Below are positions 26,387 to 34,597 of a stretch of 64,000 bases of DNA, one piece after another. The position numbers were made by a program, and so were the translations under genes. The stretch is from contig JBBRYS010000004.1 in NCBI GenBank assembly GCA_038237475.1, forward strand, positions 62,001 through 126,000, read 5' to 3'. The notes under the pieces were generated by a model. That model was given only the letters and a program-made list of their open reading frames with translations. It was not told the DNA's origin and ran no database searches. Position 1 is the stretch's first letter; each line of letters starts with the position of its first letter. This DNA comes from JAOAPY01 sp038237475 (GTDB lineage Bacteria; Acidobacteriota; Blastocatellia; Pyrinomonadales; Pyrinomonadaceae).

Positions 26387-27079
26387 TCACAAGTAGGCGC
26401 GCATCTTGTCGCGCAGGAATCCACGTGCACGACTGATTCTTGACTTGACCGTTCCTTCGCTGGTGCCCAAAATCTGAGAGATCTCGTCATAAGACTTACC
26501 CTCAACGTCCCGAAGAATCAAAGGCGCTCGATACTTGTCGGGAAGGGTTCCGATCGCTCGCTGTACTGCCTTGCGGCGCTCATTGTCGACGAGAGTTACA
26601 TCCTGAAGCGGTTGTCCATCGCTGGGCTGAAATTCGCGAGGCTCACCACCGTCGCTGGACTGGAAGAAGCCCGTCAGAGAGACAACTCTGCGTCGCTTTC
26701 GTTTCCGCAGCTCGCTGATCGCCAGATTCGTCGCGATGCGATAAATGTAAGTCGAGAAAGCGTAGTTTGTCTGGTATCTGTCGGCCGCCTTGTAGACCCG
26801 AACAAATGTTTCCTGGGCCAAATCGACTGCGCCATCGTAATCACTGGTCATGCGATAGATAAAATTCGTAATTGGATTGCGATAGCGCGCTACTAATTCG
26901 GTAAAAGCTTCATCACTTCCAACCCTGATAGCCTCGATAAGCGCATGATCGGTCGCTGAGCCCACGACAAGGTCCGGCGTCAACGCCACAGCGCCCAGAC
27001 TCCGGTCGTCTATAGAACTTAGCGTGTCCATTAAGGCAGGTAGGCTTTCACATGCGCTCAAATCAAAACTTCCTTGCAC
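26387..27079 (-). CDS. ECF sigma factor (RpoE-like)
   Basis: This 230-residue extracytoplasmic-function sigma factor has region 2 at about 55-125 (AQETFVRVYKAADRYQ, YIYRIATNLAISELRKRKRR) and region 4 at about 165-225 (YRAPLILRDVEGKSYDEISQ, then GTSEGTVKSRISRARG). A roughly 45-residue N-terminal extension precedes region 2. The start is either GTG at 27077-27079 or an ATG at 27031. It lies directly upstream of its anti-sigma gene on the minus strand. The 224-base upstream region contains one GGAACT on the minus strand but no convincing ECF -10 box. Confidence 0.9.
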   Translation of the reverse strand: MQGSFDLSACESLPALMDTLSSIDDRSLGAVALTPDLVVGSATDHALIEAIRVGSDEAFTELVARYRNPITNFIYRMTSDYDGAVDLAQETFVRVYKAADRYQTNYAFSTYIYRIATNLAISELRKRKRRRVVSLTGFFQSSDGGEPREFQPSDGQPLQDVTLVDNERRKAVQRAIGTLPDKYRAPLILRDVEGKSYDEISQILGTSEGTVKSRISRARGFLRDKMRAYL

Positions 27080-27303
27080 CTGTAAATTTTCATAGCACTA
27101 CTCCCAATCGAAAGTTCGTGACTAGAAGCGCGACCCTTTCGCATGCTAATGATACACGGACAGAGGCGCGTCCCCCAGAGGATGTAAACGCCCTTAGTAA
27201 GCTTCAGTTCCGAAGGAAGTACAAAAAATGTCGCCAACGGCCGTCAAGAGGAACACTCAGGCCCGGCGCTGGCAGGTTCGCTGGCAGAGAGAGACTAACG
27301 CCG

Positions 27304-28173
27304 TTAGGGATTCGAGCCGGCCTGAGCATCCGGATTCTGAAAGATCGAATCTTCGAGCTTTACGCCGTAGGTAACTGAAGCGACATATGTTTCCTGGAGG
27401 ATGCGACCGTCAGCGAGCAGCACTGTGCGGTACGGCAGCAACGTGCCCTGCACCAGGCGATAGTCGTGAAACTTTCGGGTGTACTTCACTGATTGGGACC
27501 CTGAGTCGCCACTGTCTTCGTATTCCAACCAGAGGACGTGAAGAGTTTTTGTGCTGACGTAATAGCGCGTGACCCGCTTCTCTTTGTCGGTCAGATCAAT
27601 GACGTAAAGCTCGAGTCCCTTCTGCTTTATCTTATCGACGTAGGAAAGAGTCGAACCATTTTCCTGGTAGCGCAAGAGAGCGTCGATGCCATGCCAGTGT
27701 TGAGACATAAAGCTGGCGGCAGCATCCTGTCTTGGAGTGAAGTTTGCGCCGTTGATAATCCCCCACAACCGGCCGTCGCCGTAAACCAGCGAATACTCCA
27801 TGGTGGGCATTTTCTGGTCGACGCGTATCTTGTCCTTGGTAGCTTCCGCGCCGCGCACAAAGCGCCGCTCGTAGCTGGCTTCTTCGCTGCGTCCTTCACC
27901 GGTATTGCGCGTTATCCGGCCGCGCTCGATGCCGTTGCGCCGAATCTGATCAAGCACCACGCGCCCGCCGCTATTCCCATAGACAAAGATTACCGATTCG
28001 GCCACCTGCGCCCCTGTCGGCGTGGCATTCGGATCGGGCTTACCGGCAGGCGTCGGGGAAGGCTTGGCCGCAGCAGCATTGTCCGTTGAGGTTGTGTCCT
28101 GAGCTTGCACCGGTTGGCCGAGGCAAATCAAAAACAGTAGAAAGGTGCAAAGGAACGGAATGGGTCGAAGCAA
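27304..28173 (-). CDS. Exported protein resembling outer-membrane lipoprotein carriers
   Basis: This 289-residue protein starts at a TTG preceded by CAGGAG with a 10-base gap, then a signal peptide (IPFLCTFLLFLICLGQPVQA). After a Pro/Ala-rich linker, the mature part (about 55-285) looks like a LolA/LppX-type half-barrel: GNSGGRVVLDQIRRN, KMPTMEYSLVYGDG, YYVSTKTLHVLWLEYED, KFHDYRLVQGTLLPYRTVLL. This fold carries lipids or lipoproteins in the periplasm. The family call is from pattern only, as no signature motif is decisive. It is transcribed away from the ATP-grasp gene. Confidence 0.7.
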   Translation of the reverse strand: MLRPIPFLCTFLLFLICLGQPVQAQDTTSTDNAAAAKPSPTPAGKPDPNATPTGAQVAESVIFVYGNSGGRVVLDQIRRNGIERGRITRNTGEGRSEEASYERRFVRGAEATKDKIRVDQKMPTMEYSLVYGDGRLWGIINGANFTPRQDAAASFMSQHWHGIDALLRYQENGSTLSYVDKIKQKGLELYVIDLTDKEKRVTRYYVSTKTLHVLWLEYEDSGDSGSQSVKYTRKFHDYRLVQGTLLPYRTVLLADGRILQETYVASVTYGVKLEDSIFQNPDAQAGSNP

Positions 28174-28496
28174 GATTTCGATTCTCCTGAAGGGGCGTCG
28201 TCGTAATTATTCTGATACGGTAATTTTGGGGAAAGCAGCCATCGAGCGAGCGAATTGTAGCACAGCCCGCCGCCAAAACCAGTTGCCCTGCAGTCATTTG
28301 CCGTGGCAAGTTATACTGATTGATGCGTGGGTTGGTCAGTCGGATGCCCTGGTTGAATTTGCCTGGTTTGACAAGTCCTGCCTCCCACGATATCGTGCCT
28401 CTTTCCCGCCATCGGGTGACTATCATCGGTCGCTATCATTGGCATCTATGCGCCATTTAGGGCGTGACGCAAACAAAAAAGAGAGGATTTACAGAA
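28174..28496. other. Divergent intergenic region
   Basis: These 323 bases separate the exported carrier-like gene (minus) and the ATP-grasp gene (plus). A frame spans the region on the plus strand but has no coding character. A possible -10 (TATACT, 28313-28318) faces the ATP-grasp gene, without a convincing -35. GAGAGGA at 28481-28487 is a strong ribosome site nine bases before the ATG at 28497. Confidence 0.45.
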
Positions 28497-29702
28497 ATGA
28501 AACGAGTAGGAATTTTGGTTGGCCGTGAGCGTACCTTCCCGGACGCGCTAATCAGCAACATCAACGAACGCGGGAATGGGGACACGGTCGCTGAGTTCAT
28601 CAAAGTGGGCGGTATTCGCCATGATGATCCACCACGTTATGATCTGGTTATCGACCGTATCTCTCACGAAGTGCCGTATTATCGCGCCACTTTGAAGCGC
28701 CTTGCGCTCGAAGGCACGATCGTCATTAACAATCCCTTCTGGTGGTCCGCTGATGACAAGTTTTTTAACTTTTCACTGGCAGAGAAGCTTGGAGTGGCAG
28801 TGCCGCGCACAGTCCTGCTACCGCAAAAGGACTACATGCAGGGGATTGTGAATGACAGCTTGCGCAATCTGGAGTTTCCCCTTGATTGGCAAGGTATCGT
28901 CGACTACGTCGGCATGCCCGCATTCCTTAAGCCCTTCGACGGCGGTGGCTGGAAGAACGTCTCGAAAGTAAACTCGCTTGAAGAACTGTGGGCCGAGTAC
29001 GAAAAGACCGGAACACTTTGCATGACCCTGCAGGCGGCAGTCGACTTCGACCAGTTTGTCAGGTGCTATTGCATCGGCCAACAGGAAGTGATGATTATGC
29101 CTTATGACCCGCGCAAGCCTTACCTGTCAGGCGAGCAATACATTCACAATCCGGACTATCTTGAACCGAAGCTTTTTGAGCGAGTCACCAAAGATGTCCG
29201 AACACTCTGCACCGCTTTGGGCTACGACATCAATACAGTCGAGTTCGCCATCAAGGACGGGGTTCCATATGCAATCGACTTCATGAATCCAGCCCCGGAC
29301 GCGGAATTGATCTCTGTAGGCGAGTTCTACCACAACTGGGTCACCAACGCTGTCACTGATCTTGTTTTCAAGCGCTTGGGTGAAGAGCGACAGGCTACGA
29401 ACTATCGCTGGGATTCTTTTCTTAACCCGGCCACAGGAAAAACTGAAGCGGCCGTCTCTGCGAACGAGCGGGCCAAGCGCTCGGTAGCGCCCGCAGTTGA
29501 GGGCAGTACAAAAGTTAGGGCGAAGGCGGCTGCCGGGAATGCCTCCAATGAGCCGGCGCAGAAAGCTTCAACTGAAGCCAAGGTCGCCGTACCAGCACCG
29601 GCTCGAATCAGCCATCGTGCGAGGGTTGATTCGAACACGAAGCCAGCCGCGGATAAGAAAACGAAACCGCGCGGCACTTCGAGATCCAAAACAGTTTCCT
29701 AA
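28497..29702 (+). CDS. RimK-like ATP-grasp enzyme with disordered tail
   Basis: This 401-residue protein starts at ATG 28497, set by GAGAGGA nine bases upstream. Residues about 1-300 look like an ATP-grasp ligase: Lys145 in FLKPFDGGGWKNV (ATP and glycine-rich loop), acidic Mg ligands in VEFAIKDGVPYAIDFMNPAPD (248-268, with Asn264). The substrate is unknown; family members join an amino acid or peptide carboxylate to an amine. Residues about 320-401 are Ala/Lys/Arg-rich and low complexity, perhaps nucleic-acid or surface binding. It stands alone, with its own terminator immediately downstream. Confidence 0.78.
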   Translation: MKRVGILVGRERTFPDALISNINERGNGDTVAEFIKVGGIRHDDPPRYDLVIDRISHEVPYYRATLKRLALEGTIVINNPFWWSADDKFFNFSLAEKLGVAVPRTVLLPQKDYMQGIVNDSLRNLEFPLDWQGIVDYVGMPAFLKPFDGGGWKNVSKVNSLEELWAEYEKTGTLCMTLQAAVDFDQFVRCYCIGQQEVMIMPYDPRKPYLSGEQYIHNPDYLEPKLFERVTKDVRTLCTALGYDINTVEFAIKDGVPYAIDFMNPAPDAELISVGEFYHNWVTNAVTDLVFKRLGEERQATNYRWDSFLNPATGKTEAAVSANERAKRSVAPAVEGSTKVRAKAAAGNASNEPAQKASTEAKVAVPAPARISHRARVDSNTKPAADKKTKPRGTSRSKTVS

Positions 29703-29724
29703 GAAGTTAGATCTTGGGATGGGA

Positions 29725-29760
29725 AAAGGGTAAAAGCTCAGCGCTTCTACCCTTTTTTTA
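29725..29760 (+). terminator. Rho-independent terminator after the ATP-grasp gene
   Basis: AAAGGGTAAAAGC (29725-29737) pairs with GCTTCTACCCTTT (29743-29755) with one mismatch and a five-base loop. A run of Ts follows (total seven). It lies 22 bases after the stop codon. Confidence 0.85.
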
Positions 29761-29780
29761 TTTTCATCGTGTCCCTCGGA

Positions 29781-31208
29781 TTAATCAGCTGGACGCGGCT
29801 TTCTTCGCTCGGCCAACAGCTTACCGACTGAGTAGGCACCCACCCACGCAAGCAGTGAGCACGAGGCCAACGCCCACCCGAGCTCGCTTACTGTCTCGTT
29901 CACGTATGGCCCAACCAAAGCTATCAAAATGCTTCCATTGGTCACCCGCCCTGCGACGCGGCGAACACGCGCAGCATTTTGCAGCCAATCGATGCGGCGT
30001 AACTCAGCACCCAAATATTCTTCATCGTCGTTCAAACGCGCGTAATAATCTGCCTCGCGACGGGCGTATGCTCCGAGAGCTTTGTCGGTCGCTACGCGTG
30101 CAGCATCGCTATAGTTGAGAATAACGTGAGCCAATTTCCCATTGCGCAAAGCGAGATCAGCCAGGTCGATCCGCGCGCGAAAACTCTGAGAGTCAAGTGC
30201 CAGCGCCTGACGCAAGGTGCGTTCAGCCCGGTCCACATCGCCGCACTCAATCTGGCTCTCTCCTATTAGAGACAACAACGCAGCATCGTCATCGGTACGC
30301 TGCGAGGCGAGTCGCAACGCCGCGCGCGCGCGCGACAGCAAGCGAGCATCACTCAGCGCGCTGGCCTGAGAACGCAGCAGACGGCCAAACTCATAAATCA
30401 GTCTCCCGTCACCCGGAATCACAATCAGTGCGCGTCGAAAGGCTTCCCGCGATTCCGTCAAGCGACCCCAGACGCGAAGTTGATTGGCGAGCTGTCTTAG
30501 GGCTCGCGCTCGTTCAAAGTCCGAGGCCGGATGGATTTCGGTGGTGGACCTGCCGGTGATGCGGTTCCGGACGTCAGCCATTGCATTATCGAGAACAAGT
30601 GGAGAAGCGAGCCCCAGCGAGCGTATGTTTGCAGCACACGAGCTTGGCTCGCACAAGTAGTCTCGCAGCTCACGCGTGCGCGCATCGATCTTCACCTCAG
30701 GAATCAACGGAAACAGCTCGCGCACCATTCGCCGGTACGCCTTCCCTCCTGACGCCAGGACTATTGAGGTGCCCTGGCCAGTGAACTGGCTGCGATAGCG
30801 GTAACGGACGCTGCCCCCGCGACGCAGAGTGCGCACGGCATTAGTATCAACTTTCTCGATGTTGGCTAGCAGCAACTGCTGACGACGTCCGGTGAGTAAA
30901 TGAAGCAGGAAGGGCAGCGGGCCCCTCCGAGTTAGCGAAGCGCCGTCAAACACAATCCGATCTCTGAGCGCAAGGATTGGCATCAGTACCCAGGCGGTGC
31001 TCAAGCTCAGCAACGCCCAACCGTCATTCTCCGCGCGCAGCAGCAGCATTGAAGCGAAGGTGAGAACACTGGCGCACGCCAGATACGCGCCGGGCGAGAC
31101 CCGGACGCTGGCGACGCTCTTGCGGCCAATTGTTTTTGGCTGCCTCACTGCTTCGCCAAGCGCGCTTAAAGCTTCGTTCTGATCGCTATCTTCCATCGCT
31201 GGGGTCAT
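29781..31208 (-). CDS. Membrane protein with TPR-like repeats
   Basis: This 475-residue protein has two hydrophobic segments near the N-terminus (about 41-85: YLACASVLTFASMLLL and ALLSLSTAWVLMPILAL). A PH-like region follows (RDRIVFDGASLTRRG), then helical repeats with TPR character at about 230-400 (RALRQLANQLRVWGRLTESR, AERTLRQALALDSQSFRARI). A C-terminal hydrophobic pair (about 425-465) follows. No catalytic motif is seen. Its start overlaps the end of the YdjM-like gene by 23 bases (or 11 if the ATG at 31196 is used), so the two are translationally coupled. Function is unknown. Confidence 0.78.
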   Translation of the reverse strand: MTPAMEDSDQNEALSALGEAVRQPKTIGRKSVASVRVSPGAYLACASVLTFASMLLLRAENDGWALLSLSTAWVLMPILALRDRIVFDGASLTRRGPLPFLLHLLTGRRQQLLLANIEKVDTNAVRTLRRGGSVRYRYRSQFTGQGTSIVLASGGKAYRRMVRELFPLIPEVKIDARTRELRDYLCEPSSCAANIRSLGLASPLVLDNAMADVRNRITGRSTTEIHPASDFERARALRQLANQLRVWGRLTESREAFRRALIVIPGDGRLIYEFGRLLRSQASALSDARLLSRARAALRLASQRTDDDAALLSLIGESQIECGDVDRAERTLRQALALDSQSFRARIDLADLALRNGKLAHVILNYSDAARVATDKALGAYARREADYYARLNDDEEYLGAELRRIDWLQNAARVRRVAGRVTNGSILIALVGPYVNETVSELGWALASCSLLAWVGAYSVGKLLAERRKPRPAD

Positions 31209-32340
31209 CTACTTCGGGACATTCAATCGGCACCTCGAGCGAGAAAGACCCTCGCGTTTTGCCCGGTTCAGTGTAACGCAAGTCAGCAAATTGAACGAAT
31301 GTTTGAGTAGCGCAGTCCCCTGACAACTGCTCAACTGGAAAGCGCGCGAACTCCATGAACGCCTGCGTGCGCCGGTCCTTCAGGGCAGCAGCTCGGACAG
31401 CATTCTCAGGCTGAGTAAACTTCGAGTAGCGGACCAGTTCCGCAGATCGTCCGGCAGATGAATCGAGGTAGACTTCAAAACGATAGACTGCCTGATCAGT
31501 CTCGGCAACGAATCGCCAGTGAGCGGGGCTCGCGAGTGTCGGCATCGCCGCCATTCGCAAGAGCGTCTCCTGGTGCTCCCCCGCCAGTTTCGCGGCCTGG
31601 GTTGCGCCTGACTTCAGCGCTTGCGAATGCAACACGCTCAGGGTTCCCCAGTAAAAACACAACAAGAGCAATGCTGCCAGGGCTATAGGGCGCCCCATCG
31701 TTTTGCCTGCCCTTAATCGGTGAGCCCAGGCGATCAGGATTATTGCAACGATCCAGCCCACCAGGACTAAGGTTGGGTGTTCCAGGGCGCGACTTGTCCA
31801 CGCAACGTAAATCATCAGAGAAGTGACTGCAGCAGCCAGCAGTCCCCAAAGTGAAATTTGCAACTTTGAATTTGCTGCCAGAAGATACGCAGCGCCTCCG
31901 AGTATCACCCAAACCAGCGGGTCTACCACGAAGACGAAGTCGCCATAGAACCACTTTCCACTCCAGGGAAGGAAGGGACGCACACCGTAGTTGTTGGTCC
32001 AATCCAAAAGCGGATGAGTGGCGCACGCGATCAAGGATGCCAGCAGCAAACCGCGGAACCGAAAGCGACGAGGGCGATCGCGACTGCGCGCCACTGCGAA
32101 CTCAATCAGGCAGAACAAGACCGGAAGGGCAATACCCAGCACCAGAGTGCCGGCGATGGAGTGAGAAACGCCGCGATGGTGATGGAGCAGGGTCCAACGA
32201 TCCCCGGAGATCGCGTATACAAAGTCGATGTCAGGCGCATTTGCCGCGAGCACACAGACAGCTGTCGCTCCCGGCGAGAATTTGTCCAGCCCGGCTTTCG
32301 CGACGACGAGACCTAAAAGCGAATGCGCCAGGTTATCCAT
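31186..32340 (-). CDS. YdjM-like membrane-bound metal-dependent hydrolase
   Basis: This 384-residue membrane protein has the DUF457/YdjM signature. The N-terminal MDNLAHSLLGLVVAKAG is followed by ANAPDIDFV and by HHHRGVSHSI, then THPLLDWTNNYGVRP. The clustered His and Asp residues form the predicted metal site. Four to six hydrophobic segments follow (for example ALAALLLLCFYWGTLSV). A C-terminal soluble part of about 130 residues has no known domain. The E. coli homologue is LexA-regulated, but no SOS box is visible here. The TPR protein gene overlaps its 3' end. Confidence 0.82.
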   Translation of the reverse strand: MDNLAHSLLGLVVAKAGLDKFSPGATAVCVLAANAPDIDFVYAISGDRWTLLHHHRGVSHSIAGTLVLGIALPVLFCLIEFAVARSRDRPRRFRFRGLLLASLIACATHPLLDWTNNYGVRPFLPWSGKWFYGDFVFVVDPLVWVILGGAAYLLAANSKLQISLWGLLAAAVTSLMIYVAWTSRALEHPTLVLVGWIVAIILIAWAHRLRAGKTMGRPIALAALLLLCFYWGTLSVLHSQALKSGATQAAKLAGEHQETLLRMAAMPTLASPAHWRFVAETDQAVYRFEVYLDSSAGRSAELVRYSKFTQPENAVRAAALKDRRTQAFMEFARFPVEQLSGDCATQTFVQFADLRYTEPGKTRGSFSLEVPIECPEVDDPSDGR

Positions 32341-32419
32341 GTAAAGTGGGTACGCACCAATTCGGTCTCTGGCCTCTCATTTTTCTCTGGTTCGACAGCG
32401 ACCAGGGTGCGCGGCCATG

Positions 32420-33229
32420 TTAGAAGGGTAAATTCCGAGGGGCTTCGGGAGTCAGTTGTTCATGGCGGGTTGGATCGATTTTTTCAAGTTCCGTCGCGGC
32501 TTCGCGCGCCGCCTGTGATTGGGGCGCGGGATTGCCGTCACCATCTTTCGCTTTGCGGGCAGCTTCGGCGATGTTGAAGAGCAGATCCGCCGCTTCTTTC
32601 TTCTTCGCTTGTTTGGCGTAAACCAACGCCAAGCGGAGATTGGCGGAGTCGGGGGTCACTACATTACTGGCGGCGTTTGCTACATCTTTGTAAAGTGCAG
32701 CTGCTTCATCGAGCTTTCCGTCAGCTTCCTTGGCATTCGCCAGAGCAAATTTTGACAGCGTGGCAACTTCTCTGAGGCTGTTGTTGCTCAGGTCGCTCAG
32801 CTCGCTCATGCCCTTGTTCCGATCAATGTAAAGCATGCTGCTGGCCATGAAATAGCGAGCTTCAGTGCGGTAGGGGTCGCCATACTTGGCTGCTACCTTT
32901 TGAAATTCCTCAATGGCTTTCTGGGCCCGCTCTTGTTCACTGCCGAAACTGCCGGTTGGAGTCCCGGGTGCTGGAGACGACGATACTGGAGTGGCGGCAA
33001 TTGTGATGGCGCGCCCCAGAGCCGCTCGTGCTTCGTCCGCTTTGCGGTTGGTCCATTTGATAACCAGCCCGGTAATTACAGCGAGCAAAATAATGCCGGC
33101 GATGCCGTATAGAATTGCGCGCCCCTTACCCGCTAACCGATTACCGAGGCGGTCAACGACCATCATTGTCGTGTCGCGAAATTTGTCGTGTTTGAGTTCT
33201 CGAGCGCGCTTCTTGGTGTATTTAGCCAC
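32420..33229 (-). CDS. Single-pass membrane TPR protein (YfgM-like)
   Basis: This 269-residue protein has a basic N-terminus (AKYTKKRARELKHDKFRD) and one transmembrane helix (about 38-63, AILYGIAGIILLAVITGLVI). A periplasmic TPR-like region follows (EEFQKVAAKYGDPYRTEARY, DEAAALYKDVANAASN). The arrangement resembles YfgM/TPR_21 proteins, which act as chaperones beside the Sec translocon. The family call is from layout and helix pattern, not a unique motif. It lies 79 bases upstream of the YdjM-like gene on the minus strand and may share a transcript. Confidence 0.72.
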   Translation of the reverse strand: MAKYTKKRARELKHDKFRDTTMMVVDRLGNRLAGKGRAILYGIAGIILLAVITGLVIKWTNRKADEARAALGRAITIAATPVSSSPAPGTPTGSFGSEQERAQKAIEEFQKVAAKYGDPYRTEARYFMASSMLYIDRNKGMSELSDLSNNSLREVATLSKFALANAKEADGKLDEAAALYKDVANAASNVVTPDSANLRLALVYAKQAKKKEAADLLFNIAEAARKAKDGDGNPAPQSQAAREAATELEKIDPTRHEQLTPEAPRNLPF

Positions 33230-33341
33230 TTATTTGATTCTCATTTCTTTCGCAAGTCCATCTGGTGAACCGCGTTCTTTAAGGTGTATGATGAGCAAAC
33301 ACTCACTCTAATGGTGGCCGCGAAAGCTTGTCAAGCTAGCG

Positions 33342-33385
33342 AACTGACAGGTACTGATGCACAAGCATCGGTACCAACTGACAGG
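33342..33385. repeat. Hairpin flanked by 10-nt direct repeats
   Basis: A hairpin with arms GGTACTGATGC (33350-33360) and GCATCGGTACC (33365-33375) has a four-base ACAA loop and one G-U pair. The direct repeat AACTGACAGG occurs at 33342-33351 and 33376-33385 on its two sides. The flanking repeat has the look of a target duplication. The element lies in the 344-base gap upstream of the second ECF sigma gene. No coding frame is present in that gap. Confidence 0.75.
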
Positions 33386-33462
33386 ACACGCGCTTAAGAG
33401 AGTGAGCATTTGCAGGTATTGGCTGGTAATGCGGGCGGCTGAATTCACATGCAAACTTTTCT

Positions 33463-33491
33463 GGAACAACCAGCTGGAACACGGTGTCTAA
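33463..33491 (+). promoter_or_regulatory. Candidate ECF-type promoter for the second sigma gene
   Basis: GGAACAA (33463-33469) is followed after 17 bases by TCTAA (33487-33491), within GTGTCTAAA. This resembles the sigma-E type consensus GGAACTT with spacer 16-17 and TCTGA. It lies about 83 bases before the GTG start at 33574, so the sigma factor may drive its own gene. Not tested; a related GGAACC/GTCGA pair at 36020 is weaker. Confidence 0.5.
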
Positions 33492-33573
33492 AGGCCCGAG
33501 TCTCTCTAGGAGGCCGGGTTGTTGTAGGCCGAGGCGGAAGATCACACGACCTCTTCGTCTCAGGGAGTGATCA

Positions 33574-34233
33574 GTGAGCTACGGAGAGCCGATAGCCCTC
33601 CGCGGGCAATTGGATTTGGACTCGGCCGCCCTGGCGGTCACGGCTGAATCTCGTCCGGGAGCTGAAACTCAGTTCATTGAAAGATTAAAGCGAGGCGAAG
33701 CAGCCGCTTTTGAAATGCTCGTCGCGGAGAGGTCAAGCGAGATATATGGCCTGCTTTACAGGCTGACCGAAAATTCTGAAGAGGCGCGCGACTTAACTCA
33801 GGAGACTTTCCTACGCGCCTTTCAGAGCATTCACAATTTTCGCGGCGATGCTGATCTGCGAACCTGGATCTATCGCATTGCTATCAATCAGGCTCGCAAT
33901 CGGTGGCGCTGGTGGCGGCGCAGGCGGCGCGATGTGACTGTTTCCATCGATGCGCCGACGGGATCCCTCGGTCAGCCATTAGCGGCGACACTCAGAGCTG
34001 ACTCTGGTACCGATCCGGAACGGCGCACCCTGGCGCACGAGCGGGAAGTCGCCTTACGAGCAGCGCTTCAGACGCTCGGGAACTCCTATCGCGAGACGGT
34101 AATTCTCAGAGACATTGAGGGCTTTAGCTATGAAGAAGTCGCAGCCACTCTGGGCATCAGCGTTGGGACGGTAAAGTCAAGACTGTCGCGGGGCCGCGAA
34201 GAATTGAGACGTAAGTTGGAAGGATCTTTGTAA
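33574..34233 (+). CDS. ECF sigma factor (RpoE-like), second copy
   Basis: This 219-residue sigma factor starts at GTG with AGGGAG six bases upstream. Region 2 is at about 40-110 (ARDLTQETFLRAFQSIHNFR, LRTWIYRIAINQARNRWRWW), followed by a striking Arg/Trp run (WRWWRRRRRDV). Region 4 is at about 155-210 (YRETVILRDIEGFSYEEVAA, GISVGTVKSRLSRGREELRR). It is a typical membrane-stress type factor. Its anti-sigma gene starts 364 bases downstream rather than overlapping, with a long inverted repeat between them. A candidate self-promoter lies upstream. Confidence 0.92.
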   Translation: MSYGEPIALRGQLDLDSAALAVTAESRPGAETQFIERLKRGEAAAFEMLVAERSSEIYGLLYRLTENSEEARDLTQETFLRAFQSIHNFRGDADLRTWIYRIAINQARNRWRWWRRRRRDVTVSIDAPTGSLGQPLAATLRADSGTDPERRTLAHEREVALRAALQTLGNSYRETVILRDIEGFSYEEVAATLGISVGTVKSRLSRGREELRRKLEGSL

Positions 34234-34308
34234 TTCAGATTGTAGATTTCGGTTAGGGCTGGGATTCAATCCAGTCCGCGTTCCGCAATCAGCAATCGCA
34301 AATGTCTT

Positions 34309-34525
34309 GAATGGCTGACCCACCCCGGCTCACAACAACTCGGTGCCAAATGGGTCGAAGTGAACGGAGGAGTGCGAGGCAGGCAGAACAGCCCAGGGAG
34401 CGAATTTGAAACGTGGCCAGCAACACCCGTTGAGAGAGTCGCTCGCAAAAGCAGTTTGGTCGGCAACGAATTCTATCCGCCTTGCTTCCCGCCTCTGGGA
34501 GGCAGCCGGGGTCGGTCAGCCATTC
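34309..34525. repeat. 22-nt inverted repeat between sigma and anti-sigma genes
   Basis: The left arm at 34309-34330 (GAATGGCTGACCCACCCCGGCT) and the right arm at 34504-34525 are complementary at 21 of 22 positions. The arms are 173 bases apart. The 364-base gap 34234-34597 holds no credible gene, although short frames exist on both strands. The arms could form a long stem in the sigma/anti-sigma transcript, or be the ends of a decayed miniature element. Confidence 0.7.
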
Positions 34526-34597
34526 AAAGCAGTGCCGCCCGGGATGCGTTTCTCCAGTCAGTTCGTGAATCCTGCGAGCGGCAATGGGAAGTGAATT

